NCBI GenBank assembly: GCA_018417955.1
Contig: JACTVC010000009.1
Location: 310,001-374,000 of the forward strand
Direction of reading: 5' to 3'
Source of the DNA: Laccaria trichodermophora
Taxonomy: Eukaryota; Basidiomycota; Agaricomycetes; Agaricales; Hydnangiaceae
DNA: 64,000 nt
In this document: one piece after another, positions 43,886-56,416 of the stretch
Numbering within the stretch: the stretch's first letter is position 1
Layout: every line of letters begins with the position of its first letter
The notes under the pieces: generated by a model
Seen by the model: only the letters and a program-made list of their open reading frames with translations
Told to the model about the DNA's origin: nothing
Databases searched by the model: none
Made by a program: the position numbers and the translations under genes

Positions 43886-44970
43886 GTGAAGGCTGTGCGT
43901 ATAACTGATGAATGCACTCTGAAGTCCAATCAATGTCAGGCTGTAGTCCAGAAGCGCATGTGACCAGAACGGAGTTGATGTGTTCGGTCGACCACTGTAG
44001 CTAGCACCACACGGCAGACCGATCTTTGACAATACAGAACGAACATAGGCATCTGGTTTAGGTATGAGGGCTGACGCTTTGCGGATCTTGGAGACCTTCG
44101 ACACCTGCAAAGGTCGTTGGACATACTTCAAACTGGTCAAATGATTGTGGACATACAACAAAATAGGTGTTCAAATGTTCCACTGTAATGTTGTCCTTCC
44201 TGACCTCTTCGCCTAATGCACTTAAGAACATAGTGAGAAATGCTTTGGTCCCTGAATATGTTGCAAGCATGGGCGATGGGACAGCACCCGCAAACGATCC
44301 AATGTTAAGAATCAACCTGCGTTTTCTATGGTCAAGATTCAGCAACACTTCTCAGATAGGGAGGTCTCCGTGCACCGCTGAACCATGCCGGGCAGGACCG
44401 AGCGAGTAACCTGCAGAGTTGCCTGCACATTGATTGACACAATATTGGACATCTCCTTGGGCATATCCAGGAAACTTCTGAGAGAATTGTAGGCTGATTT
44501 ATCAGCCTTTGAAAAGTTGATGGAGTGCGTTGCAGTAGATACTCCATATTTTTGTTCTGGCAACTTCTGTTAAAGCCTGGTGACACAAAGCAAGATCAAG
44601 ACCAACCTATTTCCGAAGCCGTGGACGCAAGCAATGCCTCGTTTCTAGCAACGAGAAAAATGTGGAAGCCCGCTTTTGCCAACTGAAGTGAGAATTCCCT
44701 GCCAATACCATCAGTCGTGCCTGTGACGACAGCCTGAGCGCCCTTCTCCACACCAAACTTCCTGAGCTAGAGGACATATAGATAGGGTGAGTGTTTTACT
44801 TGACAAGTGATGCATCTGATCCATACATTCATTCCCAGTAGGATAAATGTCTGCAGACAAACAGAAAGGGTTTGGTAAATGACGCGACCAACACTGATGG
44901 ATCCCAAAACGAGGAGGAAGGCAGACAGGTAATCTGCTTCTTCTACCACTATCCAACGAATCCCACTCAT
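43886..44970 (-). pseudogene. IFA38: Very-long-chain 3-ketoacyl-CoA reductase (SDR, IFA38/KAR-like), split and partly deleted
   Basis: This microsomal SDR reduces 3-ketoacyl-CoA in fatty acid elongation. From ATG 44970 a membrane segment (SAFLLVLGSISVG) is followed by [13 protein letters not shown] and the cofactor motif TGTTDGIG, then NIGSFAG and the catalytic YSGTK, and SALIPKPDAYVRSVLSKIG, LIGLQSAFISYTHSLH. Introns with GT-AG ends are recognisable (44767-44826, near 44560-44606, near 44340-44390, near 44110-44155). Problems: about 24 residues with the NNxG motif are missing between SFLD and MPKEM; the second intron gives a phase problem; and element B cuts the end at 43886. The last codons are at 30373-30404. 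Probably already defective before the insertion. Confidence 0.85.
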
Positions 44971-45560
44971 CAGCCGCTTTGTATAGTGCTCGAACGGCAA
45001 TGGGTACATTGTCTACCAAGTTTTGGAAAAGTGGCCGTGCAGAAGAGAAGTCCCTCACACAACCAAGGCATACATTGGTAGCTACCCTGGTGGCAAGTGT
45101 CGGTGGAGCATGGGGAAGGAAGGTCCCTTTGCCTATGGACCTATTCTTCAAAGCAAAGCGAGCACCAATGGACGGATTGTTTTGGATCGTTGTGGTGAAC
45201 CCTCGTGTGGGTTGCAGAGACCCAACATTTCCAGTGTAAAGGTGGGGAGCTTGAAGACCTAGTGCAGCGAGGTGGGCGAAGAAACTAGTAAGGAGATTGC
45301 AGGAGAATGAAAAGAACCTATGTGCTGGGGTGTGGGGTCGAATTTGTGCCAAGGTTGGGCCAGGTTTGGGCATGCCTCTCGTAGTGTTGCTGTTGAAAGG
45401 CTGGTGCGGTGGAGTATGTATGGATCTTGAAGTGCCTCCAGGCCCGTTCTTGCGACAAACGTGAACGAAGCCATTGGTCGCTTTCCGAGCTGATGCTCGT
45501 AGAGCGCGCCCACCAAAGCATCACAAATTTCTTTGATTTGGATAATAGCATAAACGAGAA
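44971..45560 (-). pseudogene. Conserved mitochondrial-type protein remnant
   Basis: A minus-strand frame reads MASFTFVARTGLEALQDPYI near 45470, then a region with RGFTTTIQNNPSIGARFALKN and RDFSSARPLFQNLVDNVPIA-VRALYKA, ending by running into the start of the reductase gene. It looks like a basidiomycete mitochondrial protein whose name I do not know, with N-terminal Ser/Arg-rich targeting character. Two frames are needed, so an intron or frameshift lies near 45300. The C-terminal end seems lost. Confidence 0.4.
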
Positions 45561-45949
45561 AGAGTGTGTTGAATATTCTGCAAAATGTTAGTTTTGGGGA
45601 GAAAAACTCAAAGACTTGTAACTCACGTTAGAGAGATAAATTTGCAGGCATATACCGCATCCACAGCCATCACAAATTGGAATATGCTAGAGAGATATAA
45701 ATTAGGTGCAACATATGGCAATGGTTTGAATCTTACTGCGCTAGTGCGAAGATGCTGAGGTATACCGGCATCCTTGAAGTGGCCAATTGAGCGCCATCAC
45801 AGACCAGCAGAAATAGCTCCCCCTCTATAGCTAAGTCTATCGTTGTTTCGACGAGGACGGTGGCCACATATTCTGGAGTGGGATCGAGTTTCCATGGCGG
45901 TGTGTGTGTGGTGCAGTGCTGACTGCAAAAGGACTGGTAGCTGCCAATT

Positions 45950-46640
45950 ACATGATGTAGTTATGGCAGCTGCCATAAAAAAACTTGATCAGCTACCGTG
46001 AATGAATGAAATGCAAAGTTTTCATTCATTCACGGCACCTGTTTCATTTGAGATAATTTATTCTGTTTCATTCATTCCCGGCAACTGTTTCATTTTTTTT
46101 CATTCATTGCCGTGGAGAATGAAATCGTTTTTGTTTCATTCCATTTCATTTCAATCCTTTCTTCATTCCTACCAGGAAGAATGAAATTTATTCTGTTTCA
46201 TTTATTCCTGGCAACTATTTCATTCTTTGTTTCATTTTTTGTTTCATTCTTACCATGGAATTTTTGTTTCATTCTTTATTTCATTTTTGTTTCAATCTTT
46301 CAGGCAACAATTTCGATGTTTTAATACACACCTAAATAAGGAAATAATATACAATTATGCCTGATATGTGTTGTGCCCTACTGCAGTGGTGTGGGAGGCC
46401 ATATGGGAGTACTTTTGCATTTGAGGCTCAAATACATAACAAGATAGGCATACTGTTGCCAAATAAGGCACTTTAATATTTTACATCAATTACATAATAA
46501 TTTTCCCAGCTCTAACAATAAAGGAATGAATGAAACAGTTGCCGTGGTGGAATGAAATGAAAAATGAAGTAATTTCTGTGAATCAATGAAATGAAATGAA
46601 TGAAACAGTTGCTGTGAATCAGCTGTATAAAAATTGAAAC
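45950..46640. repeat. TTTCATTCATT-rich MITE-like repeat
   Basis: The left part is built of TTTCATTCATTC(A/C)CGG motifs and starts with a near-perfect hairpin (CCGTGAATGAATGAAAT ... TTTCATTCATTCACGG, 45997-46036). The right part (46520-46625) has the same motif inverted (AATGAATGAAACAGTTGCCGTG). Both ends have CAGCT-containing flanks. No coding sequence. Probably a small inverted-repeat element; exact termini are unclear. Confidence 0.55.
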
Positions 46641-47092
46641 GGAAGAAAACTTATGAACAGTCTGGTGTGTCTGATCACCTATTGCCAGATCTGTTTATTC
46701 TCCCACAAATGCTGTTATGAAGTCAGAATTAAATTATGAGACAAAAAAGTGTTCTGGCATCGGGAGGGTATTATGTTGCCACTCACATTCTGACAGTCTG
46801 GAAGCGTCTGGCTGGTCTGGCTCCAGACCAGCCACACAGTTGGAGTTTTCCTGATGTATTGCTATGAAACATGGCCCAAGTCCGCATTTGTAGGAGGTCT
46901 GAGCTCTCTGGAGTCTAGATATTACATACCTCCCGACCACCCCCCCTGCACAGTACCTCAGTCTCACTAGATTTCAAAGAAGAAAAAAACATTTTTTGAA
47001 AACCTATCTAATCTTAATCTATGGCTTCCAAAACGTCAAAAAATTGAATCGTGAGATGAACAATTTTTGACATGGTGAGGTCAAATTTTTCT

Positions 47093-47665
47093 AAGGCAGT
47101 GTCACGCTAGGGGGAACCCCTTGGAATCGTGTCTGTTCTGCCCAGTCCTTATGCAGTACCCTTGCCTTTCACACTCCGCCTCCTATTTTTGGTAGTTGTT
47201 GGTGTTGTTGTGGTAGATGTTGGTGCTGTTTGCCAGTAGTATGAAAAGGGAAGGGTCCGCATAAGGTACTGGTCACGAGTCTATCTGTGGAGGTCATATT
47301 GTTCAGTATTGGAACAAACATATGACTCTTTCGCAAATATGGCGCAAATAATAGGACGTTCTGGATAGGCTTGTGACCAGCTGTTATCTTTTGAACTCCG
47401 ATGTTCATTGCGAAATTTCACCAAGTCAGCGTCACGCAAAGGGGGTTCCCCTTAAAATGTGTCTGTTACTCCCAGTCCTTAGGTGGTGATCCTCCTTTTC
47501 ACACTCCGCCATATGTTTGCCACGACAACAGTACCACAACAAATGATAAACAGTCACCACCTAAGGACTGGTCGCGAGTCTACGTTCTGGAGGTCATATT
47601 GTTCAGTGTTGGAACAAACACATCACTCTTTCGCAAACATGGTGCAAATAATACAACTTTCGCTC
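47093..47665 (+). repeat. Two tandem diverged units, each with an inverted repeat
   Basis: Unit 1 (about 47093-47365) and unit 2 (about 47420-47665) share GTGTCACGC, GTGTCTGTT, CCCAGTCCTTA, TTTCACACTCCGCC, GGAGGTCATATTGTTCAGT and CTCTTTCGCAAA. In each unit the segment around CAGTCCTTA pairs with a downstream arm: unit 1 CCTTATGC/GCATAAGG and unit 2 CAGTCCTTAGGTGGTGA/TCACCACCTAAGGACTG. Confidence 0.75.
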
Positions 47666-47818
47666 TTACACTCATCATAGTAGTACATAAATCAGGTGAA
47701 CAAAGAAATATAGGTGTACTGGAAACATGGTCCAAACACCCTACCCCCTGCCGCTGCGAGGAGTCGGCCGAAGGCCGGGCGACGAGCAGTGGCCTCTTGA
47801 TGAGCAATAATGTAAGTA

Positions 47819-48294
47819 CTGTGGTATTTCGACCGACTGTTCGGTCACTCGTCACATCGGCCTATGAATTGAACAGATCTGACGCTTGTCACAGGTCACT
47901 TGGAAGGTCGAATAGGGTGACATTTTACCCTAAAAAGGAAAAAAAAACTCATTTTTCTCTGCTGCGCGGCATACAACTATTACAAAACTATATACTAAAT
48001 ATGCTTTTACACAACTTCTATAGGTGTCCAAACGGGATATAAATGTCAAATTATAGGAATCTAGAACTTTTGTGGCCACAATCAGGAGAGAGTTGCACTG
48101 GATGAGAGGTTGTGGAGGAGGCAAGAAGGTTGCTGCCAGATGCCATATCAACTGCTCAACGAACACTTGTCCGAGTCGCTGGCCGAACACTTTCATTGCT
48201 ATGTCACACAGTGATCCCGATTTCGAACATGCCTCCCGACTGTTTGAGGCCGTCACGTGTCACATTGGCGGAACAGTCAGTCGAAATACCACAG
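47819..48294. mobile_element. 476-bp MITE, Tc1/mariner-like
   Basis: Inverted ends CTGTGGTATTTCGAC(C/T)GACTGTT at 47819 and 48294, flanked by TA on both sides (47817-47818 and 48295-48296). No transposase. TA target and CTG... ends are consistent with a Tc1/mariner MITE. The pairing continues imperfectly inwards (GTCACATCGGCC / GTGACACGTGACGGCC). Confidence 0.7.
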
Positions 48295-48504
48295 TATATT
48301 CAATCCATGAAGGAAACAGATTCTGCTAAGATAAACAGTGATTGATGGGAAAAGCTGAAATGTGTAGGACTGCAATCAGTGCATTTGTAAATTTTTGTTG
48401 GGTGAAGCCGAGAGCACGGGTGTGCTTTGGGTGTGCTAAGAACCCTTACTAACATATTTAATTAAATACAGAAGCGAGGTTTTTGTTGACAAAGTCAACC
48501 TCTA

Positions 48505-51150
48505 GTCTTTAAGAAGGTCTTGTGGATGGTATCAATGGAGTCGCGCATGTCACGGTCATGCAAGCTCTTCCACGGAAGGACATCGACAATGCGGCGGCGT
48601 ATTTTGGGCAGTTCCTTGACTAACTGCCACAAATACGAATGGATGAATGCGAATTTCAGAAGAAAGCGCTTGAGCGATCATAAGTTTAATTATCCACCTG
48701 TCATTGCAAGAAATGCAACGAGGTCCAAAACCAACTGACGAATATTAATGATCTGTTCGCTCGAAGTAGCTGACCTTGTATGCGTTCCCGCAGCCCGCCA
48801 ACATATGTTTGCCAATGAAGATGGGGTTACTCAATACATAGATTGGAATCACAGTCTACAATCATGAAGTTCTTAAAACGCTCCACCACAGCTGTCACCC
48901 CATCATCACTGACATTTTCTGCTCCTTCAACTTCTAAATCGAAATGAGTTGCTGTGACGAGCCCCGTGCGTAAGACGAGGCATAATCTTGCCCCTGACTC
49001 TCCTTTGGGAGCCACCAGCTTCAGCTGGTCATACATGATTGATCGAAAGCCGAGCCATTTTGCCATGCGACGAGGAGCAGAGAGAGAAGGTTCAATGAGG
49101 ATTATAGTTCTTGCAATTGAATATAAGCAACATAAAAACTATGTAACAAATACACCCACCGGCATATTTTTGAAATTTTCGAACCAGGCTGAGTAGGGAG
49201 GTTGATTGGCTGTCCATACAAGAACTTACTCCAAACAATGTTGAAGCTGGAAATGGAATCAACGAAGGAGTCTCCATAGAGATCTACGAATTCCATCAAC
49301 TTTATGGCCTGCAGTATAGCTATATCAATGCCTCTAGTACTCATGACACAAGGAAAACTGACCAGATATGCCCCGCTTTCGCAGGCCACAATGTTGATCT
49401 GTATGTAAGTCCATGACACATCTCAGTGCAGGGGGAATATGTGGGGACTGACTTCACTGGTGCGACTTTCATTGTACCAAAGATCAAAATACAGATCAGT
49501 CGCGAACGTCACTGGAAATATAGCGGATTAGAGTTAACCGGCCAAAGCTCTCCCAGTACTTACTGAAGTTATTGGTGCATCGGTGCATGTTGCGAATCCC
49601 CCCGTACGGCTCATTCATGCTGCACAACATGATGAATACTCAATGTCGCACGAAGATCAAAACCTTGCTTACAGCACAGATACATAATCTGCGTAGTAAG
49701 CTGCTTGGTTAGGCTTCCTAAGCAATGGGTAAGAAAAATAAGACCTAGCAACACTTTCACACACCTATTTTTCAGCACCTCCATTATTTGTTGTGCTGCG
49801 TCAACGTGCACCCTATTGAGGGCTGCATATAATTCAGAGGGAGGCCCAAAAGCAGAAAATGGAGACTATACCATGCAGTTGTTCGGGTTGACTCTTGACG
49901 TTAGCAAGCGGGCCAATGACAAAGAGTTTTGATCTAGGAATTCTTTGATAGTTGCCCTACAGGCGGACCTGGATACTGCTGTTGCTTTGAGATGTTCGAT
50001 TCCAGGTAATACTTCGAAATAATTTTACAACTTCAAATATAGTAGATGGTACATGGGGCACAACTGAAATGTTCACGCTTGAACATCAAAAACAGTTGAG
50101 AAGGCGGAGTTCAGAGTCCGTCAGAGTCGACATAAAGTCCGCCTATATCTTTCATTTATCAGATGACATTTGAGGACAAGCAAGATTTACCATTTGCGGA
50201 CCAATTCCAGTCCAGGTATCTGCTCCCTCATAGAAAGATCTTAAGCCATACTCCCCAGTCGAAGCATGAAGAAGGTCGTCCCAGTCTTCCTGCTGATGAG
50301 ACTTTCATTATTTTAGTAAGTATAAAGCTTGCTTCACATCCCACACCTCAAATCACATACCATAACGCGCGCTACAGTCATTGCAGGTGTCATATTACCT
50401 TCGCCATTCATCCCGGTTTCTTCAAACATCGGGCCCAAAATTGAGTCTGTATCCCCAGCAGTGCTGCTAGTTTCAATCAATGGAAAGATCATATAAAAGG
50501 CATAGATACTTCTGCGCATCATCCGGCCACCTTCCTAGCAAGACTTGACGGGGTTCGAGATCCACATCGACAATGTCAGGCGAACACGTTCTGATATCAC
50601 AACCCCGATGATGCGCGTTGTCGGTCTGGTCACATTGATTAAGACCATAGGGAGGAACGGCTCCTTCGAGAGCTGACTGTATGTTCACAGTAGCGGCATC
50701 AACAAAAAGAAATAAAAAGATAAAAATGGACTGACAAATCTCGATACGATTCCGAGTATTGACGGCCTCTCGGCAGGGGACAAACCTTGCTCATATTGCG
50801 AGACAGGATCCTAGACATCAAGAGATAATCCTTTATCACGCCGTTTACGAGGAGATGGACATGCAGCCACCATACCTGTGTCCATGCACAGGGTTGTGTA
50901 TCTTGGAAACAACCCGAGAATACATCCAAACATGTTTCGTTCAGGAGAGGATACTGCACTTCAGGTGTCGGCAAGTCTAGATGGGTGGCAGCGACGCCAA
51001 CAGGGGATGCGACCGTACTTAAGGCGTCGTTGTTGTTCAGTGGGCATACTGCAGTGCTCAAATCCAAATCTGGCAAACCTTCCGGCCAGACGCACTGTGA
51101 CTGTTTGTCAATGTCGGTAAAGAAGGATAGATTAGTGACCTACGGCAATG
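48505..51150 (-). pseudogene. Unassigned minus-strand exon remnants
   Basis: Coding-like blocks in order on the minus strand: LPDLDLSTAVCPLNNNDALS with THLDLPTPEVQYPLLNETCL (51100-50880); DIVDVDLEPRQVLLGRWPDD (about 50560); SILGPMFEETGMNGEGNM (about 50410); DWDDLLHASTGEYGLRSFYE (about 50240); PPSELYAALNRVHVDAAQQI (49830); RGIDIAILQAIKLMEFVDLY (49300); MAKWLGFRSIMYDQLKLVAP (49060); and FAFIHSYLWQLVKELPKIRR ending in a stop at about 48505. They could belong to one multi-exon gene or two. Splice joins could not all be made, so it may be decaying. No family recognised. Confidence 0.4.
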
Positions 51151-51199
51151 CCCGAACTTTCACACCAGTAACACGACGGCCAGGCCTCGTCGCACTAAC

Positions 51200-53371
51200 C
51201 AAACTGGATTACCGACGGTAATAACAACAGAATAAAGTGCTCACAATCAATCCTAAATCCTTGCATGAAGAACAGGTGCGCGCGTTTCTCGTTTTGCCGT
51301 TTGTCGACAAGATTTGACGTAATTGAAAGAGCTGATTAGATCTGGAAATCAGCTCCTCTGTGTCGAGGGGGCGGTATTTCGGCCGACGATGACCACGACT
51401 ATCATAAATTCATAAGAATCAGAATATAGAGGTAATGATGACATACAGCCTGAGCATTATAGTCGTGAGCCAGCTGCACGAAGCAACTAGAAGAAGAATC
51501 TACCAAACATATAAAGGACCAGACTGACGTCGTCAGGGTTAGGCCAAGATCCGTAATCTATTCCAAAGGACGTCATCATTGCTAAACCAGGGGCATACAT
51601 GACATTGAATATTAAATCAGAAATCTAGACTTCTTTTCAAGTATACGCAATGGGCATTATGATGACCATACCATCGAGATCGAATCAGTAATCATTTTCA
51701 GGTCTGCCGAACCGATGATGTGCTCTTGTACACAGTAAGACCTATAAATGCCGGAGTGCTGATACCAAGATAGATAGCTCAGTGTTATGAGACCAAAACG
51801 CGACGAAACCATACCCTAATAATCCACTTAGGACGAGCCGCTTCACAACTGCCTCTGGCCATTTGCCCTGTACGCTAAGCTGAAGACAATGATGCAAGTA
51901 GGGAGCAAGGGTGGGTGGCTTATTTTTTTATTTAAACATCAACATGTTTATAAGACGGCTCATCGAATAAATTATCTCCCAGGTTTGGCGAAGGCTACGA
52001 CCGAATAAAAAGACATACCATGATCAACCAATCAAATCCACACCGTAACGTACTCCATTACATACCAACCAGCCTCATTGACCAATTAGATCAGTTCCCA
52101 AGGTGTTCAATCGACTTCCTTGTCATGACCCGTAACGAATTACAAATGGTCGAAAATCTTTCATCTACCTGGTTCGGACAAAGCCCGAGAAAAAGGGCAT
52201 ATTTTGAACACCCAACTAAATACATTCCGTAACGTACTCCACTGCGCGTTTCCCACTCATTATCTGCAATTAAATTCTGGACCGTGGGTCGCTTTCTTTT
52301 TCATGATCCATACCGTATTCACAAGGCTATCAACTAGCAGGATCGGCCATCGTCATTTCCCGAATCTCACGTCGCAAATGTACCGGGCCTAGCAATTTAT
52401 ACGCAACTACAATTCTGACTCTCTTTCAGCAACCGATATCAATAACAAAATTCAAAGGGTCTGTGACTGGTATAAGATTTCTAGAACAGACGACCCACGA
52501 AGGAACGTGATACCAGACCCGAATTGATCAAAGGTATGACCCGGTTACACCTACGCCTACACCCAATCCATGACCACTTCGACACAGCATGATAATACAA
52601 ACACATGACCCGCGTCAACCACTGACGTCCAGCAACAACCATTCCATCAAAGCCAGCCAAGGTGTCCTGTGCCTTCTATGCTATCCACTTCACGAATATG
52701 TTTTTAGGGGAAAGTGGAACTGAATACACTGCAGTAATGAAGTGCATGAAGGCGGGAAGGGTTCAACTCGTCACACTAATTACAAATCAGAACGGATCTG
52801 CGCCTCACTGAAAACCAAGCGGATATACCTGGATAACCGTCAGAGAATATCTACATACGCCGCCGACTTATCAATTTGCCGATGGCATGTAATATCCATC
52901 GAGTACTCATCTGCCAATGGCTGTCAACGTCAAACCCAAACTACAGGGCGATGTCGGTACCTGTCAGAAATGAACGACATCATCGGACGATGCAACCAGG
53001 GGCTGAGTAGCTACTTCCCTTATCTGGACGTGTCATTATTCTTCTGATCACCACTGGCAGGGGTGGACGGTAACTGAAAACTATTCTCATTCAGATGCCA
53101 CTCACGCTATTGATGTCCGGCAATACCGTAAACCAGATTCTTGCAATGACCCCCAACAAGTAAGCAATATCACTGTCCCCTGTCCCATCGGATGCAATTT
53201 ACCTGCAGATGTGCGTAGATTTGGAGTATACCACTTGTTAGTCTATCAGCAGCACCCGCAAACATATTCACCAGTTCCATACTTTTCCACGTTTTCTAAC
53301 GACATAAAATCCTCTCCTTGATTCTGCACGTATCCTACCCCACATCGTCTCAAACGCTTGTCACTAGAAAG
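51200..53371. other. No gene seen; imperfect direct repeat at 52020-52390
   Basis: Two blocks of about 185 bp (52020-52200 and 52205-52390) share CCGTAACGTACTCCA and further positions. Otherwise short ORFs only, none with a motif. Probably intergenic or decayed repeats. Confidence 0.45.
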
Positions 53372-56300
53372 ATGGAACAACTTGTCATTAAACGAGGTAA
53401 GCAAATCGTTAAGTTTCCACATCAGTCTAATAACCCCATATGCAGATTTGTACGTCTGGCATCGAGAACATCATCTTAACATCTAACATTTTGATTTTAG
53501 TCATTTGGAACCCTTCCAATTGGATAAGGTAAACACACTCTACTCAACGTTGAACATGTTTATGACATTTGAGCACAGATAGAAGACAGAATTAAGAAGG
53601 TTGGAAACCAGTTCGTTCCTTCTTGCTAGTATTCCTGATAACTTACCAGGTGATGAATGAAGAAGACCACAAAGTAATCGATTTGGACTGGTAAGCCGCC
53701 GCCTACCACAGAATATGTTACTACCGTACGAGATATAATGATTTTTTGAAGTGTCATCCAAACGATTGAAAGCGGCATACCTCCATTGATCAATACAGAT
53801 GCCATTGATGTGCGTGCCCCGAATTCGTCTCCACGTTGCCATTCGGAACACTAAAAATACCGACCTTAGACATTCCTGGCTGAGACTGTGTCCTCCATGT
53901 CGTGCCATCACCCTTCGTACAACATGGTAGCAGGTCGTATAGCCATGGGAAGGCTTAGAAAGATTACCCCACATACATTCAGCATCGCAATCGACGAATT
54001 ATGGGCTGAAGGTACTTCATCATCTCAACACCTTTGAATTTGCAACACTGACATCGACGATAAGCCTCTACGAACCTTTCACCTGAGCTATTTGTTACTG
54101 TTAGGGCAAATCGAAAGCGAATTGATGACGCAGTTATGCAGGATCAAGACATGCTTTTCACCTTGTCCGTATCAAATTATACATCTTTCCACACCTACTA
54201 AAAACTTACTATACAGTTCGTCATTGAAAGCTCTAGAACGGACATATCTCATGCGCATCGGTCCAAATATCATTGAGCGACCCCAGTACATGTTCATGAG
54301 GGTAGCTCTTGCCATCCACATCCACGATGTTGACCGTGCGATTGAGACCTATGTTTTGATGTCCCATCGCCATTTTATCCATGCCACACCGACGCTTTTA
54401 CATGCAGGGACTACGTCAGGACAACTCAGCTCATGTTACCTGTTACCCCTGCATGCCAAGTCCCTCAAAGAAACATATGGAACGTTGACTGATTGCGCCG
54501 TAATCGGTAACGCGTCGGGGGGGGTTGGTATGTCTGTAACTGAAGTCACTGCTTCCACATCAGTACATCGGATACGTTCTCCATAGACTCTCTTTAACCA
54601 TGTTTTCTAGTGCAAACTGCCCTGACGGAACGCCAGGAGGCCTTTCACCCCTTCTCCGTTTGTTTGATGCATCCGTCGGACTGACCAACAGCGGTGGGAA
54701 CAGAAGGCCTAGCGCTATTACCGTCTACATTGAACCATGGCACATTGAAATCTTGACGTTTCTCAATCTCAAATCTTCACGTGGCAACGAGTCACTCAAG
54801 GCCAAGAAGTTGTTCTATGGATTATGGATTCCGGACATTTTGTACGTTACATCTTCCTTGAATCGTGTTGTAATGTTAAAGACGTTTTACATGTGAAGCA
54901 TGGAAAGGGTGAAACGGAATAGAAACTGGACGCTCTTCGACCCACGAGACGTCCCATTACTAATCGGAACTCACGGGGTCGAATTTGAATGCAATTATAT
55001 CATGTACGAAGCTTCTGATGTCAACCGCACAACTATCCGTCCAGGGTACCTGTGGAAGAGAATACTCGAATCCCAGATAGAAACGGGGGGTCCATTCATG
55101 ATGTACAAGGATTCAATCAATAGTAAGATTTGCTTCGGTATACTTACCGTTTCCTAACTGGAAACCCAGACAAGAACAACCAGAAGAACCTTGGTACAAT
55201 AACTCACTCCAATTTGTGCACCGAGATAATGCAATACTCGTCGGACGAAGAAACTGCCGTTTGCAACCTCGCCTCGATAGGCCTTCCCACTCTCGTTTGT
55301 CCTGACAAATCATTTGACTTTAACAAACTCCACGAAGTGACTATGGTTGTTGTGCGCAACCTCAACTGCATAATCGACTCTGGACAGCAGGTCGATGCAA
55401 AGGCAAAAACAAGCAACCAAAGACACCGAGCCATAGGTGTTGGAATCCAAGGATTAGCTGACACCTTTATGTCTATGGGATTTCCCTTCGAATCCGACAA
55501 GGCGAAGGCGTTGAATCTACGTATATTTCAAACGATATATCATGCATGCTTGTCTGCAAGCAATGCATGGGCTCGCAACAATGGAAGTTATACTAGTTTC
55601 GAAGGTTCACCAGCCTCGCTAGGAGAATTACAGTATGACATGTGGAATGTAACCCCTCCAAACTATGGACTTGACTGGGAGTCATTGCGGGCGAAGATTG
55701 CTGCAGATGGGCTTGCGAATTCTTTAATGGTTGCTCTGATGCCCACTGCTGGTACCACCCAAATAACCGGATTTACCGAATCAATCGAACCTTTACATAG
55801 GTACCAGTTTCCTCGCTTAACACCGTCTTAATGATACTCAGCGTCGCAACTGCAGCATCATTTTCTCTCGACGAGTACTATCCGGCGAAAACCAAGTCAT
55901 ATGTCCGAAATTGGTTTCCGAATTGGAATCGTCTGGTTTGTGGACCAATGAAATGCGTCTGCGGCTAACCGCAGCAGGAGGTGCGTACTGATCAAGGTCA
56001 TTGATGCTTCGTATTCATATGTTGGTAAAGGGTCAGTACAAGGAATCGAAGAGATCCCAAACCACATCAAGCAAATATACAAGACAGTTTGGGAAATCAA
56101 TCCACGTACGCTTATAGATATGGCAGTGGATAGAGCGCCATATGTTTGTCAAAGTCAAAGCCTATCCATCTACATGGAAACACCCACTGTTGACAATTTA
56201 GTAAGGTGTCATCCATTAGCACACACATCCCTCACTGATCTAGTACAGAGCAAGATGCATATATACAGCTGGAAGCGAGGCCTCAAAACGGGGATGTATT

Positions 56301-56416
56301 ATCTTCGTTGTCGCGCTTCATCTCAACCCCTTCCAGTGACTTTACCCGTGTCTTACACTGGTGCAAGCGCTGAGCAAGATGTGGAGAGTAAGGCATGTAC
56401 TTCATGCTCGGCGTAG
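53372..56416 (+). CDS. Ribonucleotide reductase large subunit-like, divergent, intron-rich
   Basis: R1 reduces ribonucleotides to deoxyribonucleotides. From ATG 53372 (MEQLVIKR) small exons follow, with FQLDKIEDRIKKVG near 53510-53610 as the ATP-cone remnant. Then HPSYNMVAGRIAMGRL, ERTYLMRIGPNIIERPQYMF, LSSCYLL (catalytic Cys), GGVGMS, NSGGNRRPSAITVYIEPWH, GGPFMMYKDSINN, NQKNLGTITHSNLCTEI (Asn, Cys, Glu), AVCNLASI, IFSRRVLSGENQVICPKLV, GLKTGMYYLR (Tyr-Tyr) and a C-terminal CTSCSA. Introns at about 54845-54899 and 55124-55170, and others near 55815, 55981 and 56205, join the frame. Active-site residues are kept, but the N-terminus is diverged and some joins are unclear, so it is a fast-evolving paralogue or an early pseudogene. 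Confidence 0.75.

Noticed and set aside
53540..53974. 144-aa minus-strand ORF
   Set aside because: It overlaps plus-strand RNR-like exons and has no motif; treated as a shadow.
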